From an uncultured Treponema sp. (GTDB lineage: Bacteria > Spirochaetota > Spirochaetia > Treponematales > Treponemataceae): a DNA stretch of 9,116 nucleotides. The position numbers and the translations under genes are program-made. Of the stretch, positions 1 through 6,239 are shown in pieces; position 1 is the first letter of the stretch; each line of letters opens with the position of its first letter. The notes below the pieces were generated by a model. The model was not told where the DNA came from and searched no databases. It was given only the letters and a program-made list of their open reading frames with translations. The stretch spans positions 1 to 9,116 of the forward strand of contig CALDID010000237.1 of assembly GCA_937901865.1 (NCBI GenBank). Direction: 5' to 3'.

Positions 1-259
1 CTGCGTGGTCGATGTCGATTTTCGCGCCTTTCTGCTCGATAATCGTCCGCGTTTCCGCAATATAGCCGTCGATGTATTTTGTCGCGCCAATCTTCACGCG
101 CTCTTCAAAGTCAATGACTTTCGTTGCATTCACCGCACCAACAACTTTTTCCAATAAATCAATCCAAAACTTCTGCGAATGTTGCTTTTCGTCGCCCTTA
201 TCTTTCCATTCCGCCGCGAACTCACGCACAGCGTGTTCTCTATTGTCAATATCTGTCAT
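1..259 (-). CDS. MmeI-like restriction-modification enzyme, N-terminal fragment (cut by window edge)
   Basis: Only the first 86 codons are in the window; the gene continues past the left edge. The fragment resembles the N-terminal nuclease domain of the large single-chain methyltransferase/endonuclease family (MmeI-like, type IIL/IIG, YeeA-type). Residues 7-17 (REHAVREFAAE), the QKFWIDLL segment at 29-36 and the KYIDGYI segment at 61-67 are the recognisable parts. D64 with E75-Q-K77 fits a PD-(D/E)XK catalytic pattern like the D-x9-ExK of MmeI, with one more residue in the spacing. Family members normally continue with an N6-adenine methyltransferase domain and a target-recognition domain, which cannot be checked here. 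The ATG at 257-259 has a purine-rich ribosome-binding site (AAGAGAG, 265-271) five bases upstream. The gene follows folE2 on the same strand after 43 bases, so it may be co-transcribed with the folate genes, although its function is unrelated. It could be an orphan methylase if downstream domains are damaged. Confidence 0.8.
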   Translation of the reverse strand, partial: MTDIDNREHAVREFAAEWKDKGDEKQHSQKFWIDLLEKVVGAVNATKVIDFEERVKIGATKYIDGYIAETRTIIEQKGAKIDIDHA

Positions 260-302
260 TTATTCTCTCTTGCCCTATCTGGTAAAACACGCACTGCGCA
301 CA

Positions 303-1088
303 CTAAAACTCGCTATGCGTGTCGGTGAATGCGTAGGCGTTGTGATTGTGGATACTCTCGAAGTTTTCGCACTCAACGCTGAAATACGAAAACGGCTTTT
401 CGACACGGAAGTTTTTGAGCGCAAGGTACACCTCGCGAACCATATCTTCCACAAAGCGCGGATTGTCGTATGCAGTTTCGGTTACAAACTTTTCGTCCTC
501 GCGCTTTAAGACGCTATACAGCGAGCAAGACGCGGCATTTTCCACCGCTTTTATCACGTCTTCCAGCCAAAAAAAGCTCGTGTTTTCCACTTTTACCGTA
601 ACGATTCCCCGCTGATTATGCGCACCGCGTTCGCTAATCGCCTTTGAGCACGGGCAGACCGTCGTTACTGGCACTTTTGCACTCACCCAAAATCTGCTCT
701 CCGCCTCGCTCACCTCGCCGCCATACGCACAATCGTAGCTCATCATTCCTGCTTTTTTGGTTACAGGCGCGTATTTTTCGATGAAAAACGGAAATCGCAA
801 TTCGCCAAACGCCCGCTCTGCGTCTAAGGCGCGCCGCATTTGCGCAAGCATTTTCAAAAACTGCTTCATTCCCAAATTGTCGTGATACTCGTGGAACGTT
901 TCGATAAAGCGGCTCATGTGCGTGCCTTTGAAATCGTGCGGCAGATTGACAAACAGGTCAACCGTCGCCGTCGTCTGCTGCGTGCCGTGCGCTTTGTCGA
1001 GCACAGAAACGGGATACTGCACGCCCTTCACGCCGACTTTCTGAAGCGGGATTTCTCTTGTATCTGCTGTGTTTTGAATATCTATCAT
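303..1088 (-). CDS. folE2: GTP cyclohydrolase IB (FolE2)
   Basis: Cytoplasmic enzyme that opens the GTP ring and releases formate, giving 7,8-dihydroneopterin triphosphate, the first intermediate of tetrahydrofolate (and, in many bacteria, queuosine) synthesis. FolE2 is the metal-flexible alternative to the zinc-dependent FolE. At 261 residues it has the usual family length. Visible signatures are the VPVTTVCPCSKAIS block around the conserved C147, the RGAHNQRG block at 154-161 (H157), the DNPRFVEDMVRE segment at about 208-219, and the C-terminal ENFESIHNHNAYA at 241-253, whose E244 and His residues match the metal/substrate site. The ATG overlaps the stop codon of folD in a 4-base ATGA (1085-1088), which indicates translational coupling; a modest AAAAGG (1096-1101) lies seven bases upstream. 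The protein looks intact, with TAG as stop. The assignment is from motifs, so the family is secure but the choice of metal is not visible. Confidence 0.95.
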   Translation of the reverse strand: MIDIQNTADTREIPLQKVGVKGVQYPVSVLDKAHGTQQTTATVDLFVNLPHDFKGTHMSRFIETFHEYHDNLGMKQFLKMLAQMRRALDAERAFGELRFPFFIEKYAPVTKKAGMMSYDCAYGGEVSEAESRFWVSAKVPVTTVCPCSKAISERGAHNQRGIVTVKVENTSFFWLEDVIKAVENAASCSLYSVLKREDEKFVTETAYDNPRFVEDMVREVYLALKNFRVEKPFSYFSVECENFESIHNHNAYAFTDTHSEF

Positions 1089-1972
1089 TTGCTTGCCTTT
1101 TCAAAAGCCCGCTCGGCACTTTCCACCGTATTCTGCATTAACATCGCGATTGTCATCGGTCCCACCCCTTTCGGTACAGGCGTGATATACGAAGCCTTTT
1201 CTTTGACCGCCTCAAAATCCACGTCGCCGCACAGACGGAAGCCCGATTTTTTCGTTGCGTCGGCAATTCTGTTCACGCCCACATCAATAACGACCGCGCC
1301 TTCTTTGACCATATCCGCAGTAATCGTGTTCGGCTTTCCCACCGCGGCGATGAGAATATCCGCGCCCCGCGTAACGTCGGCGATGTTCTTTGTTCCCGTG
1401 TGGCAAATCGTAACCGTGCAGTTGTATTCGCGGCGCGTCAAAAGAATCGCGACAGGCTTTCCCACAATGTTGCTTCTGCCCACAACGACAGCGTTTGCGC
1501 CGTTCGTGTTGATGTTCATCTTTTCGAGCAAGACCAAGATTCCGTGCGGGGTGCAAGGCAAAAAGCCATCGCGCCCAATCATCATATTGCCCACATTCAC
1601 GGGGTGAAATCCGTCCACGTCTTTTTCGGGAGAAATCGCCATAATCACTTTGTCTTCGCTGATATGGCGCGGAAGTGGCAACTGCACAAGAATACCGTGA
1701 ACGCTCTCATCGCGGTTGAGTTCATCAATTATAGAAAGAAGCTGCTCTTCGGTGGTGTCTTCGGCGAGTTCAAGGCTTCTGTCGGTCATTCCCGCTTCGG
1801 CAAGAGATTTGCGCTTTCCTGTAACATAGCTCACGCTCGCAGGATTATTGCCCACAAGGATAACCGCCAGACACGGATTGACACCATTTGCCTTCAATGC
1901 GTCCACTCTGCGCTTTACGTCGGCGCGAACTTCCTCTGCAATAGCCTTTCCATCAATAATGATTGCGCTCAT
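1085..1972 (-). CDS. folD: Bifunctional methylenetetrahydrofolate dehydrogenase/methenyltetrahydrofolate cyclohydrolase (FolD)
   Basis: Cytoplasmic one-carbon enzyme that oxidises 5,10-methylene-THF to methenyl-THF with NAD(P)+ and hydrolyses that to 10-formyl-THF, feeding purine, fMet-tRNA and thymidylate synthesis. At 295 residues it is full length for the family. The catalytic domain shows Y49-V-T-G-K53 (the conserved Tyr/Lys pair), VQLPLP near residue 97, and PEKDVDGFHPVNVG at about 115-128. The Rossmann domain shows PCTPHGILVLL, VVVGRSNIVGKPVAILL (dinucleotide binding), CHTGT and ADILIAAVGKP. Near the C-terminus is the signature ITPVPKGVGPMTIAML. It is first in a folD-folE2 operon with a 4-base overlap. 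The ATG at 1970-1972 is supported by a strong AAGGAAGG ribosome-binding site five to six bases away. No damage is seen. Confidence 0.97.
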   Translation of the reverse strand: MSAIIIDGKAIAEEVRADVKRRVDALKANGVNPCLAVILVGNNPASVSYVTGKRKSLAEAGMTDRSLELAEDTTEEQLLSIIDELNRDESVHGILVQLPLPRHISEDKVIMAISPEKDVDGFHPVNVGNMMIGRDGFLPCTPHGILVLLEKMNINTNGANAVVVGRSNIVGKPVAILLTRREYNCTVTICHTGTKNIADVTRGADILIAAVGKPNTITADMVKEGAVVIDVGVNRIADATKKSGFRLCGDVDFEAVKEKASYITPVPKGVGPMTIAMLMQNTVESAERAFEKASK

Positions 1973-1975
1973 AGT

Positions 1976-1985
1976 AACCTTCCTT
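1976..1985 (-). promoter_or_regulatory. Ribosome-binding site of folD
   Basis: On the minus strand the sequence AAGGAAGGTT lies three bases before the folD ATG, with the AAGGAGG-like core at normal spacing. It is the strongest Shine-Dalgarno match in the left half of the window and fixes the folD start. Confidence 0.8.
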
Positions 1986-1996
1986 ATGCAAAATCG

Positions 1997-2025
1997 TTTA
2001 TAAGTATGTTGAAAAACGGTGCGAA
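1997..2025 (-). promoter_or_regulatory. Candidate promoter for folD-folE2
   Basis: Minus-strand TATAAA (1997-2002) as -10, with TTCGCA (2020-2025; 4 of 6 to TTGACA) 17 bases upstream. This would start the transcript about 18 bases before the folD ATG, leaving room for its ribosome-binding site. It overlaps the plus-strand candidate promoter, so the two could interfere. It rests on consensus matching in AT-rich DNA, so support is weak. Confidence 0.35.
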
Positions 2026-2037
2026 AAATGATATGGT
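2009..2037 (+). promoter_or_regulatory. Candidate promoter for the outer-membrane protein gene
   Basis: TTGAAA (2009-2014) and TATGGT (2032-2037) separated by 17 bases form a sigma-70-like promoter facing the gene at 2117, implying a 5' leader of about 75 bases. Other AT-rich hexamers in 2041-2080 could serve instead. No clear operator or riboswitch fold is seen in the leader. Confidence 0.35.
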
Positions 2038-2116
2038 ATCACTACTATATACAATTTGCACATAAAATTCTATTGCTATTACAAAAAAGCAATCGTTATT
2101 TATCGAGAGGAAATCA

Positions 2117-2728
2117 ATGAAAAGATTTTTACTTATTCTTTCAGCTCTGTTTCTTATTGGCTCATCACTGTTTGCAGAAGATTCAGATGATATTGAAGTG
2201 CAGGACGAAGTTCAAGATGAACAAGCTATGAATGTTCGAGGCGACAAGTTCATAAAAATTGCTTTAGCAGGCTCTATCCCGCTTAACTTTGGTGGCAATT
2301 CTTTCAAAGACGGCGAAAGTCAGCTTGAAGTCGGCGGAACAGGCTCTATCGGTTTTTACTATTTTCTTAATGAATACATGGCATTAGGTGCAGATTTAGG
2401 ATTTGGCTATCAGCCAACTATTGGAAGCAATATTTTTAACTATATACCGCTTACTTTTGCAGCAATGTTTCAACCGACACTCGCAAAATTTGAGTTCCCG
2501 ATAACGTTAAGCGTTGGTGCAGCTGTAGAAAACTATCTTTCTGAAACATATTTTCCAGGTCTATTCTTAAAAGCAGAAGCAGGCGCATTCTATCGAATAA
2601 ATCCAACATGGTCTTTAGGTTTTACTGGCACATGGGTAGGTATGCCACAATGGTTCAAGAATTCAGATTACAATTACTTTGGCTGTTTTCTTGATGTTGG
2701 TCTTTCTATGCGCTATCACTTCTTCTAA
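2117..2728 (+). CDS. Small outer-membrane beta-barrel protein (probable eight strands)
   Basis: A 203-residue exported protein. Residues 1-20 are a classical signal peptide (KR, a hydrophobic stretch, cleavage likely after LFA-20). An acidic linker follows (21-36, rich in D, E and Q). The rest alternates hydrophobic and polar residues with aromatic girdles in about eight segments, roughly 45-58, 70-83, 87-100, 107-120, 124-139, 147-161, 165-176 and 187-203, divided by short Gly/Asn/Pro turns. It ends in ...MRYHFF with a terminal Phe, the usual beta-signal read by BamA. Size and layout fit OmpW/OmpA-like eight-stranded barrels, such as the small barrel proteins annotated in Treponema; the exact family cannot be fixed by eye. 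GAGAGG (2105-2110) lies six bases before the ATG. The lipoprotein gene follows after 68 bases. The gene is AT-richer than the flanking folate and rarA genes. No ligand or pore role is visible. Confidence 0.8.
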   Translation: MKRFLLILSALFLIGSSLFAEDSDDIEVQDEVQDEQAMNVRGDKFIKIALAGSIPLNFGGNSFKDGESQLEVGGTGSIGFYYFLNEYMALGADLGFGYQPTIGSNIFNYIPLTFAAMFQPTLAKFEFPITLSVGAAVENYLSETYFPGLFLKAEAGAFYRINPTWSLGFTGTWVGMPQWFKNSDYNYFGCFLDVGLSMRYHFF

Positions 2729-2753
2729 CAGCCACAGCCAATGGCAGTTTTGT

Positions 2754-2766
2754 AAGCCAAAGGCTT
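2754..2766 (+). other. Short hairpin between the barrel and lipoprotein genes
   Basis: AAGCC-AAA-GGCTT is a perfect 5-bp stem with a three-base loop in the 68-base gap. It is not followed by a T-run, so it is not a convincing intrinsic terminator. It could cause partial attenuation or nothing. Read-through from the barrel gene into the lipoprotein gene is plausible. Confidence 0.25.
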
Positions 2767-2796
2767 CTCTAGACAAAAAAATTATGGAGCATTTCT

Positions 2797-3876
2797 ATGA
2801 AGAACTTATTAAAATCTAATACTTATATTTTTGTTTTTATATCAGCTTTATTTTTTTTGACAAGTTGCCAAGACCCTATTTTTTACGACATCAATCAAGA
2901 AGTTGAATTAAACAGCTCTCAGATTGACGGCGATGTGAACTCAATCGCGCGCTTTGGCAATTATCTTATCACGCAAAACGGCTATCCGTGGTATAAAAGT
3001 GCATCGTCAACCACAAACGGCGAATGGCACAAAATGGCAAGCATTCCCGACGGCGGCACGGTATGGAAAATCGCAACCGACGCAGATTATATCTATGCAA
3101 TCAGCAAAACGTATGAAGAAGATACTGATTCATCAAGCGATTACGAAGGCGAATTGATAATGAAATCTATGCACATCTATTGTATGGATACTGTTGACGG
3201 CGAATGGGAATTGGTAGACGTTTCAAGTTTAGGTGATTATCCCGTCGTGTTATTCGGCGCAGATTCTACAACAGAAGCCAACCGACACGCCTATTTTAGA
3301 ATGTACTCATCAAGTTCTTCTCTTACAGGAAAAGTATACGAATTAAATGGCACTTCAACACCGACAGAAGTAACAGATACTTCAACAGGCTTAACAACCT
3401 CAACAGTTGCTGCCGCTTGCTTAAATGGAACAGTGTATTTCAGCGATTATCCTGCAATTACAGCAGACGACAACTATTTATATTGGGCAAACACGAGCGA
3501 CACCATTTATTACGGCACATCACTTACTGCAACAGGCTCTAAAGACGTGGACTGCGCAGATATTTTGTCTATCGCGGTTACGGGCGATACGCTTTTGCTC
3601 GGCACAAAATCGGGCGCGTATCACGTCAGCAAAAACACCGACGGCTCTATCACGTCCGAAGCGTCTTCTAGTTTCGACACAAACGCACGCAGCATTTTGA
3701 GTTCTTACTATTATATTTGGGTTGTCTTTTCTCTCGACCCAACAGCGAACGAAGAAGACGGCACGCTTTACGCTTCAACCACATACAAAGGCTCTGCGAG
3801 TGCTTCTGCAACGTATTGGGATAATCAGTGCCTTTGGGCGTATTACGCAGGGCGCGGAAACTGGAACTGTGAATAA
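2797..3876 (+). CDS. Predicted lipoprotein of unknown function, possible beta-propeller-like
   Basis: A 359-residue protein. Residues 1-24 form a lipoprotein signal: NLLK basic region, hydrophobic core 10-21, and lipobox L21-T-S-C24, so C24 would be lipidated and the protein anchored at a membrane surface. The mature part is rich in Ser, Thr, Tyr and Asp and shows recurring short beta-strand motifs with Trp or Tyr: GEWHKMASI (76-84), TVWKIATDADYIYAIS (88-103), GEWELVDVSS (135-144), GKVYELNG (178-185), TLLLGTKSGAYHVS (265-278), and a C-terminal Trp-rich end (W341, W347, W356). Such repeats suggest a propeller or other all-beta fold, but no named domain is recognised. GGAG (2786-2789) sits seven bases before the ATG. 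It may be co-expressed with the barrel gene upstream and with rarA, which begins 17 bases after its stop. GC content varies along the gene. Confidence 0.8.
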   Translation: MKNLLKSNTYIFVFISALFFLTSCQDPIFYDINQEVELNSSQIDGDVNSIARFGNYLITQNGYPWYKSASSTTNGEWHKMASIPDGGTVWKIATDADYIYAISKTYEEDTDSSSDYEGELIMKSMHIYCMDTVDGEWELVDVSSLGDYPVVLFGADSTTEANRHAYFRMYSSSSSLTGKVYELNGTSTPTEVTDTSTGLTTSTVAAACLNGTVYFSDYPAITADDNYLYWANTSDTIYYGTSLTATGSKDVDCADILSIAVTGDTLLLGTKSGAYHVSKNTDGSITSEASSSFDTNARSILSSYYYIWVVFSLDPTANEEDGTLYASTTYKGSASASATYWDNQCLWAYYAGRGNWNCE

Positions 3877-3883
3877 TTTTTTT

Positions 3884-3887
3884 GAGA
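3884..3887 (+). promoter_or_regulatory. Ribosome-binding site deciding the rarA start
   Basis: GAGA lies six bases before the ATG at 3894. The only earlier in-frame start is a TTG at 3882, which would leave no ribosome-binding site between itself and the lipoprotein stop at 3876. The ATG is therefore preferred, giving a protein starting MSDLFDKND. Confidence 0.5.
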
Positions 3888-3893
3888 AAAAGA

Positions 3894-6239
3894 ATGAGCG
3901 ATTTGTTTGACAAAAACGATATGACAAAAGAACCGCTCGCCGCCCGAATGCGTCCGCGAAACCTTGATGAATACATCGGTCAAGACCACATCGTCGGCAA
4001 GGGCAGGCTTTTGCGCCGCGCAATCCAAGCCGACCGCCTCACGTCCGTTATCTTCTACGGACCTCCTGGCACGGGCAAAACAACGCTTGCTCGTGTTATT
4101 GCAAATCACACAAAAAGCGATTTTCTCACGCTGAACGCGGTTTTAACGGGCGTTGCAGACATTCGTACCGCGATTTCTCAGGCAGATAATGCACGAAAAC
4201 TCTACGGCAAAAAAACGATTTTATTCGTTGACGAAGTGCACCGCTGGAACAAGAGTCAGCAGGACGCACTTTTGCCGTGGGTAGAAAACGGCACGATTAT
4301 CCTTATCGGCGCAACGACCGAAAATCCTTTTTTTGAGGTAAATAAAGCATTGGTAAGCCGAAGCCGCGTGTTTCAGCTCAAGCCGCTCGAAAAAGAAGAT
4401 TTGATGAAAGCGGCAAAAATGGCACTTTCGGACAAAGAACGCGGTTACGGAGCAAAAAACGTCGTATTTGAAGCAGGCGCGCTCGAACATCTTGTGGATA
4501 CCGCGAACGGAGACGCACGGAGTCTGCTCAATGCGCTGGAACTGGCGGTAGAAACCACCGACGAAACCGACGGCAAAATCTATATCAGCCGCGAAGTCTG
4601 CGAAGAGTCGATTCAGAAAAAAGTTGTTCTTTACGACCGCGACGGCGATTATCATTACGACATCATCAGCGCGTTCATCAAGTCTTTGCGCGGACGCGAC
4701 CCAGATGCCGCAATGTATTGGCTTGCCAGAATGGTGCGGGCAGGCGAAGACGCGGATTTTATCTTTCGCCGAATGCTTATTTCTGCGTGCGAAGATACAG
4801 GGCTTGCAGACCCGACGGCTATCAGCGTGGTTTCTAGCTGTGCAGCGGCGTTCGACCGCGTGGGAATGCCCGAAGGTCGCTATTTTTTGGCACACGCCGC
4901 GCTTTATCTTTCCACTGCCCCGAAATCAAATTCATCGATGGCGTTTTTTGACGCACTCTCAAGCGTGGAAAAAGAGGATGCCGAAGTCCCGAATCATTTG
5001 CGTGACGGGAATCGCGACGCAGAGGGCTTCGGGCACGGGCAGGGCTATATGTATCCGCACGCCTATCGCGACCATTGGGTTGCACAGCAGTATCTTCCCG
5101 ATGCACTGGTTGGTCGCGTTTTCTACACGCCGAGTGAACAAGGCTATGAAAAATCGATAAAAGCCGACGTGCTTTCCCGCCGAGAAATCCAAATCGCCGC
5201 GATTATGGAAAACACCGTGCAGCAAGCCGACTCAGACGCGACCTGCGGAATGCACCCCGTGCCGCATTTTGCAAATAAAGAGGGGGCGTTAAGCGAATGG
5301 TGGATAAATAAAGCCTTTTCGATAAACACGACGCAAAAAAGCGAAAATCTCACGTTCACGCCAGCCGACAAAGCAAAAGAAACGGCTCTTTCGCGCGCAG
5401 AACAGGCGTGGAGAAGCCGTCTTGAGTCGAACAGAAGCGAAATCCTTACGAAAATCCGCGACGCAATGATACAAATCGCGCAAATCTCTCGCCACACGCG
5501 AAGTCTTGTTTTTAACGCAGACGACGCGCTTTTGATTTGGGCTTTGACGCGACAAACGCCAGAGGGGATTGCGTGCGGGCTGTGTCAGAGCAAAAAGGCA
5601 AAAGAAGTCATCGAGCAATATTCGCGCACCCTCGACGAACTCGACCGCCCGAAACTGTTTTTGTCGCTTGACGAACTCTGTGATGTAACGTTTGACCGCG
5701 TTTTTTTGCGCGACGCGATAACAAAACTTGAAGATTTAGAAAAACTTTGCACATTGATTTCTGATAAAAATCTTTTTGCCCCCGACGCCGCTGCCGTTAT
5801 TGCCCAGCACATTCCTTCGCACGGTCAGCATTTGTCGCTTTTGATAAAAGCGCAAATCAAGTGCAGCGATGCGCAAAAGGCGATTTTAGACAAGATGAGC
5901 ACGGCAGAAGAAGCGTTTTTTTCTGATGTAACAAATCCGCTGTTTTCGTGGGACGCGGAGGCGATAAAAGCGTTTTTTGAGGAAAAAGGATTTTCCGTGC
6001 AGTGCGCCTCGCAGTCATTAGACGAAAAGCGACGCATTAGCGAAAAACAAGTCGCGCAGTGGTTCGACGCGGAAAGCTCCAGCTATGCCAAAGCGATGAG
6101 CGCGGTTGTTTCGCCGAACGAATGGGACGAGATAAAAAATCTCTTGCTTTCGGCTATCGACAAGCAAATCTTTTCGTGGCGAAGCGAAATCGCATTTTTC
6201 TCCATTTCCTTCGCTCCGCCTGCGAAAAACTCACGCTAA
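3894..6239 (+). CDS. rarA: RarA/MgsA-type AAA+ ATPase with long C-terminal extension
   Basis: Cytoplasmic clamp-loader-like ATPase of the RarA (MgsA/WRNIP1) family, which acts at stalled or gapped replication forks. Residues (ATG = 1): N-terminal LAARMRPRNLDEYIGQ (15-30), Walker A GPPGTGKT (56-63), Walker B ILFVDEVHR (109-117), sensor-1 ATTEN (140-144), arginine-finger SRSRVF (155-160), sensor-2 GDARSLLN (206-213). The RarA C-terminal tetramerisation region follows, with EDTGLADP (300-307) and the MYPHAYRDHWVAQQYLP stretch (386-402). Canonical RarA ends near residue 430, but this protein is 781 residues. The extra 430-781 region contains a Rossmann-like run, RSLVFNADDALLIWAL (536-551), then FDRVFLRD (600-607) and a C-terminal GF-V/RW-type region. 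This looks like a methyltransferase-type fold without an obvious SAM-binding glycine loop. That reading is inference. The 3' end overlaps the convergent hsdM by 9 bp. It follows the lipoprotein by 17 bases. Confidence 0.92.
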   Translation: MSDLFDKNDMTKEPLAARMRPRNLDEYIGQDHIVGKGRLLRRAIQADRLTSVIFYGPPGTGKTTLARVIANHTKSDFLTLNAVLTGVADIRTAISQADNARKLYGKKTILFVDEVHRWNKSQQDALLPWVENGTIILIGATTENPFFEVNKALVSRSRVFQLKPLEKEDLMKAAKMALSDKERGYGAKNVVFEAGALEHLVDTANGDARSLLNALELAVETTDETDGKIYISREVCEESIQKKVVLYDRDGDYHYDIISAFIKSLRGRDPDAAMYWLARMVRAGEDADFIFRRMLISACEDTGLADPTAISVVSSCAAAFDRVGMPEGRYFLAHAALYLSTAPKSNSSMAFFDALSSVEKEDAEVPNHLRDGNRDAEGFGHGQGYMYPHAYRDHWVAQQYLPDALVGRVFYTPSEQGYEKSIKADVLSRREIQIAAIMENTVQQADSDATCGMHPVPHFANKEGALSEWWINKAFSINTTQKSENLTFTPADKAKETALSRAEQAWRSRLESNRSEILTKIRDAMIQIAQISRHTRSLVFNADDALLIWALTRQTPEGIACGLCQSKKAKEVIEQYSRTLDELDRPKLFLSLDELCDVTFDRVFLRDAITKLEDLEKLCTLISDKNLFAPDAAAVIAQHIPSHGQHLSLLIKAQIKCSDAQKAILDKMSTAEEAFFSDVTNPLFSWDAEAIKAFFEEKGFSVQCASQSLDEKRRISEKQVAQWFDAESSSYAKAMSAVVSPNEWDEIKNLLLSAIDKQIFSWRSEIAFFSISFAPPAKNSR

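Noticed and set aside
840..2065. Plus-strand open frames opposite folE2 and folD
   Set aside because: They are the complement of two unmistakable minus-strand genes and encode no plausible protein.
4221..5618. Long open frames antisense to rarA
   Set aside because: They have no ribosome-binding sites or recognisable domains and are explained by codon bias of the clearly coding plus-strand rarA frame.
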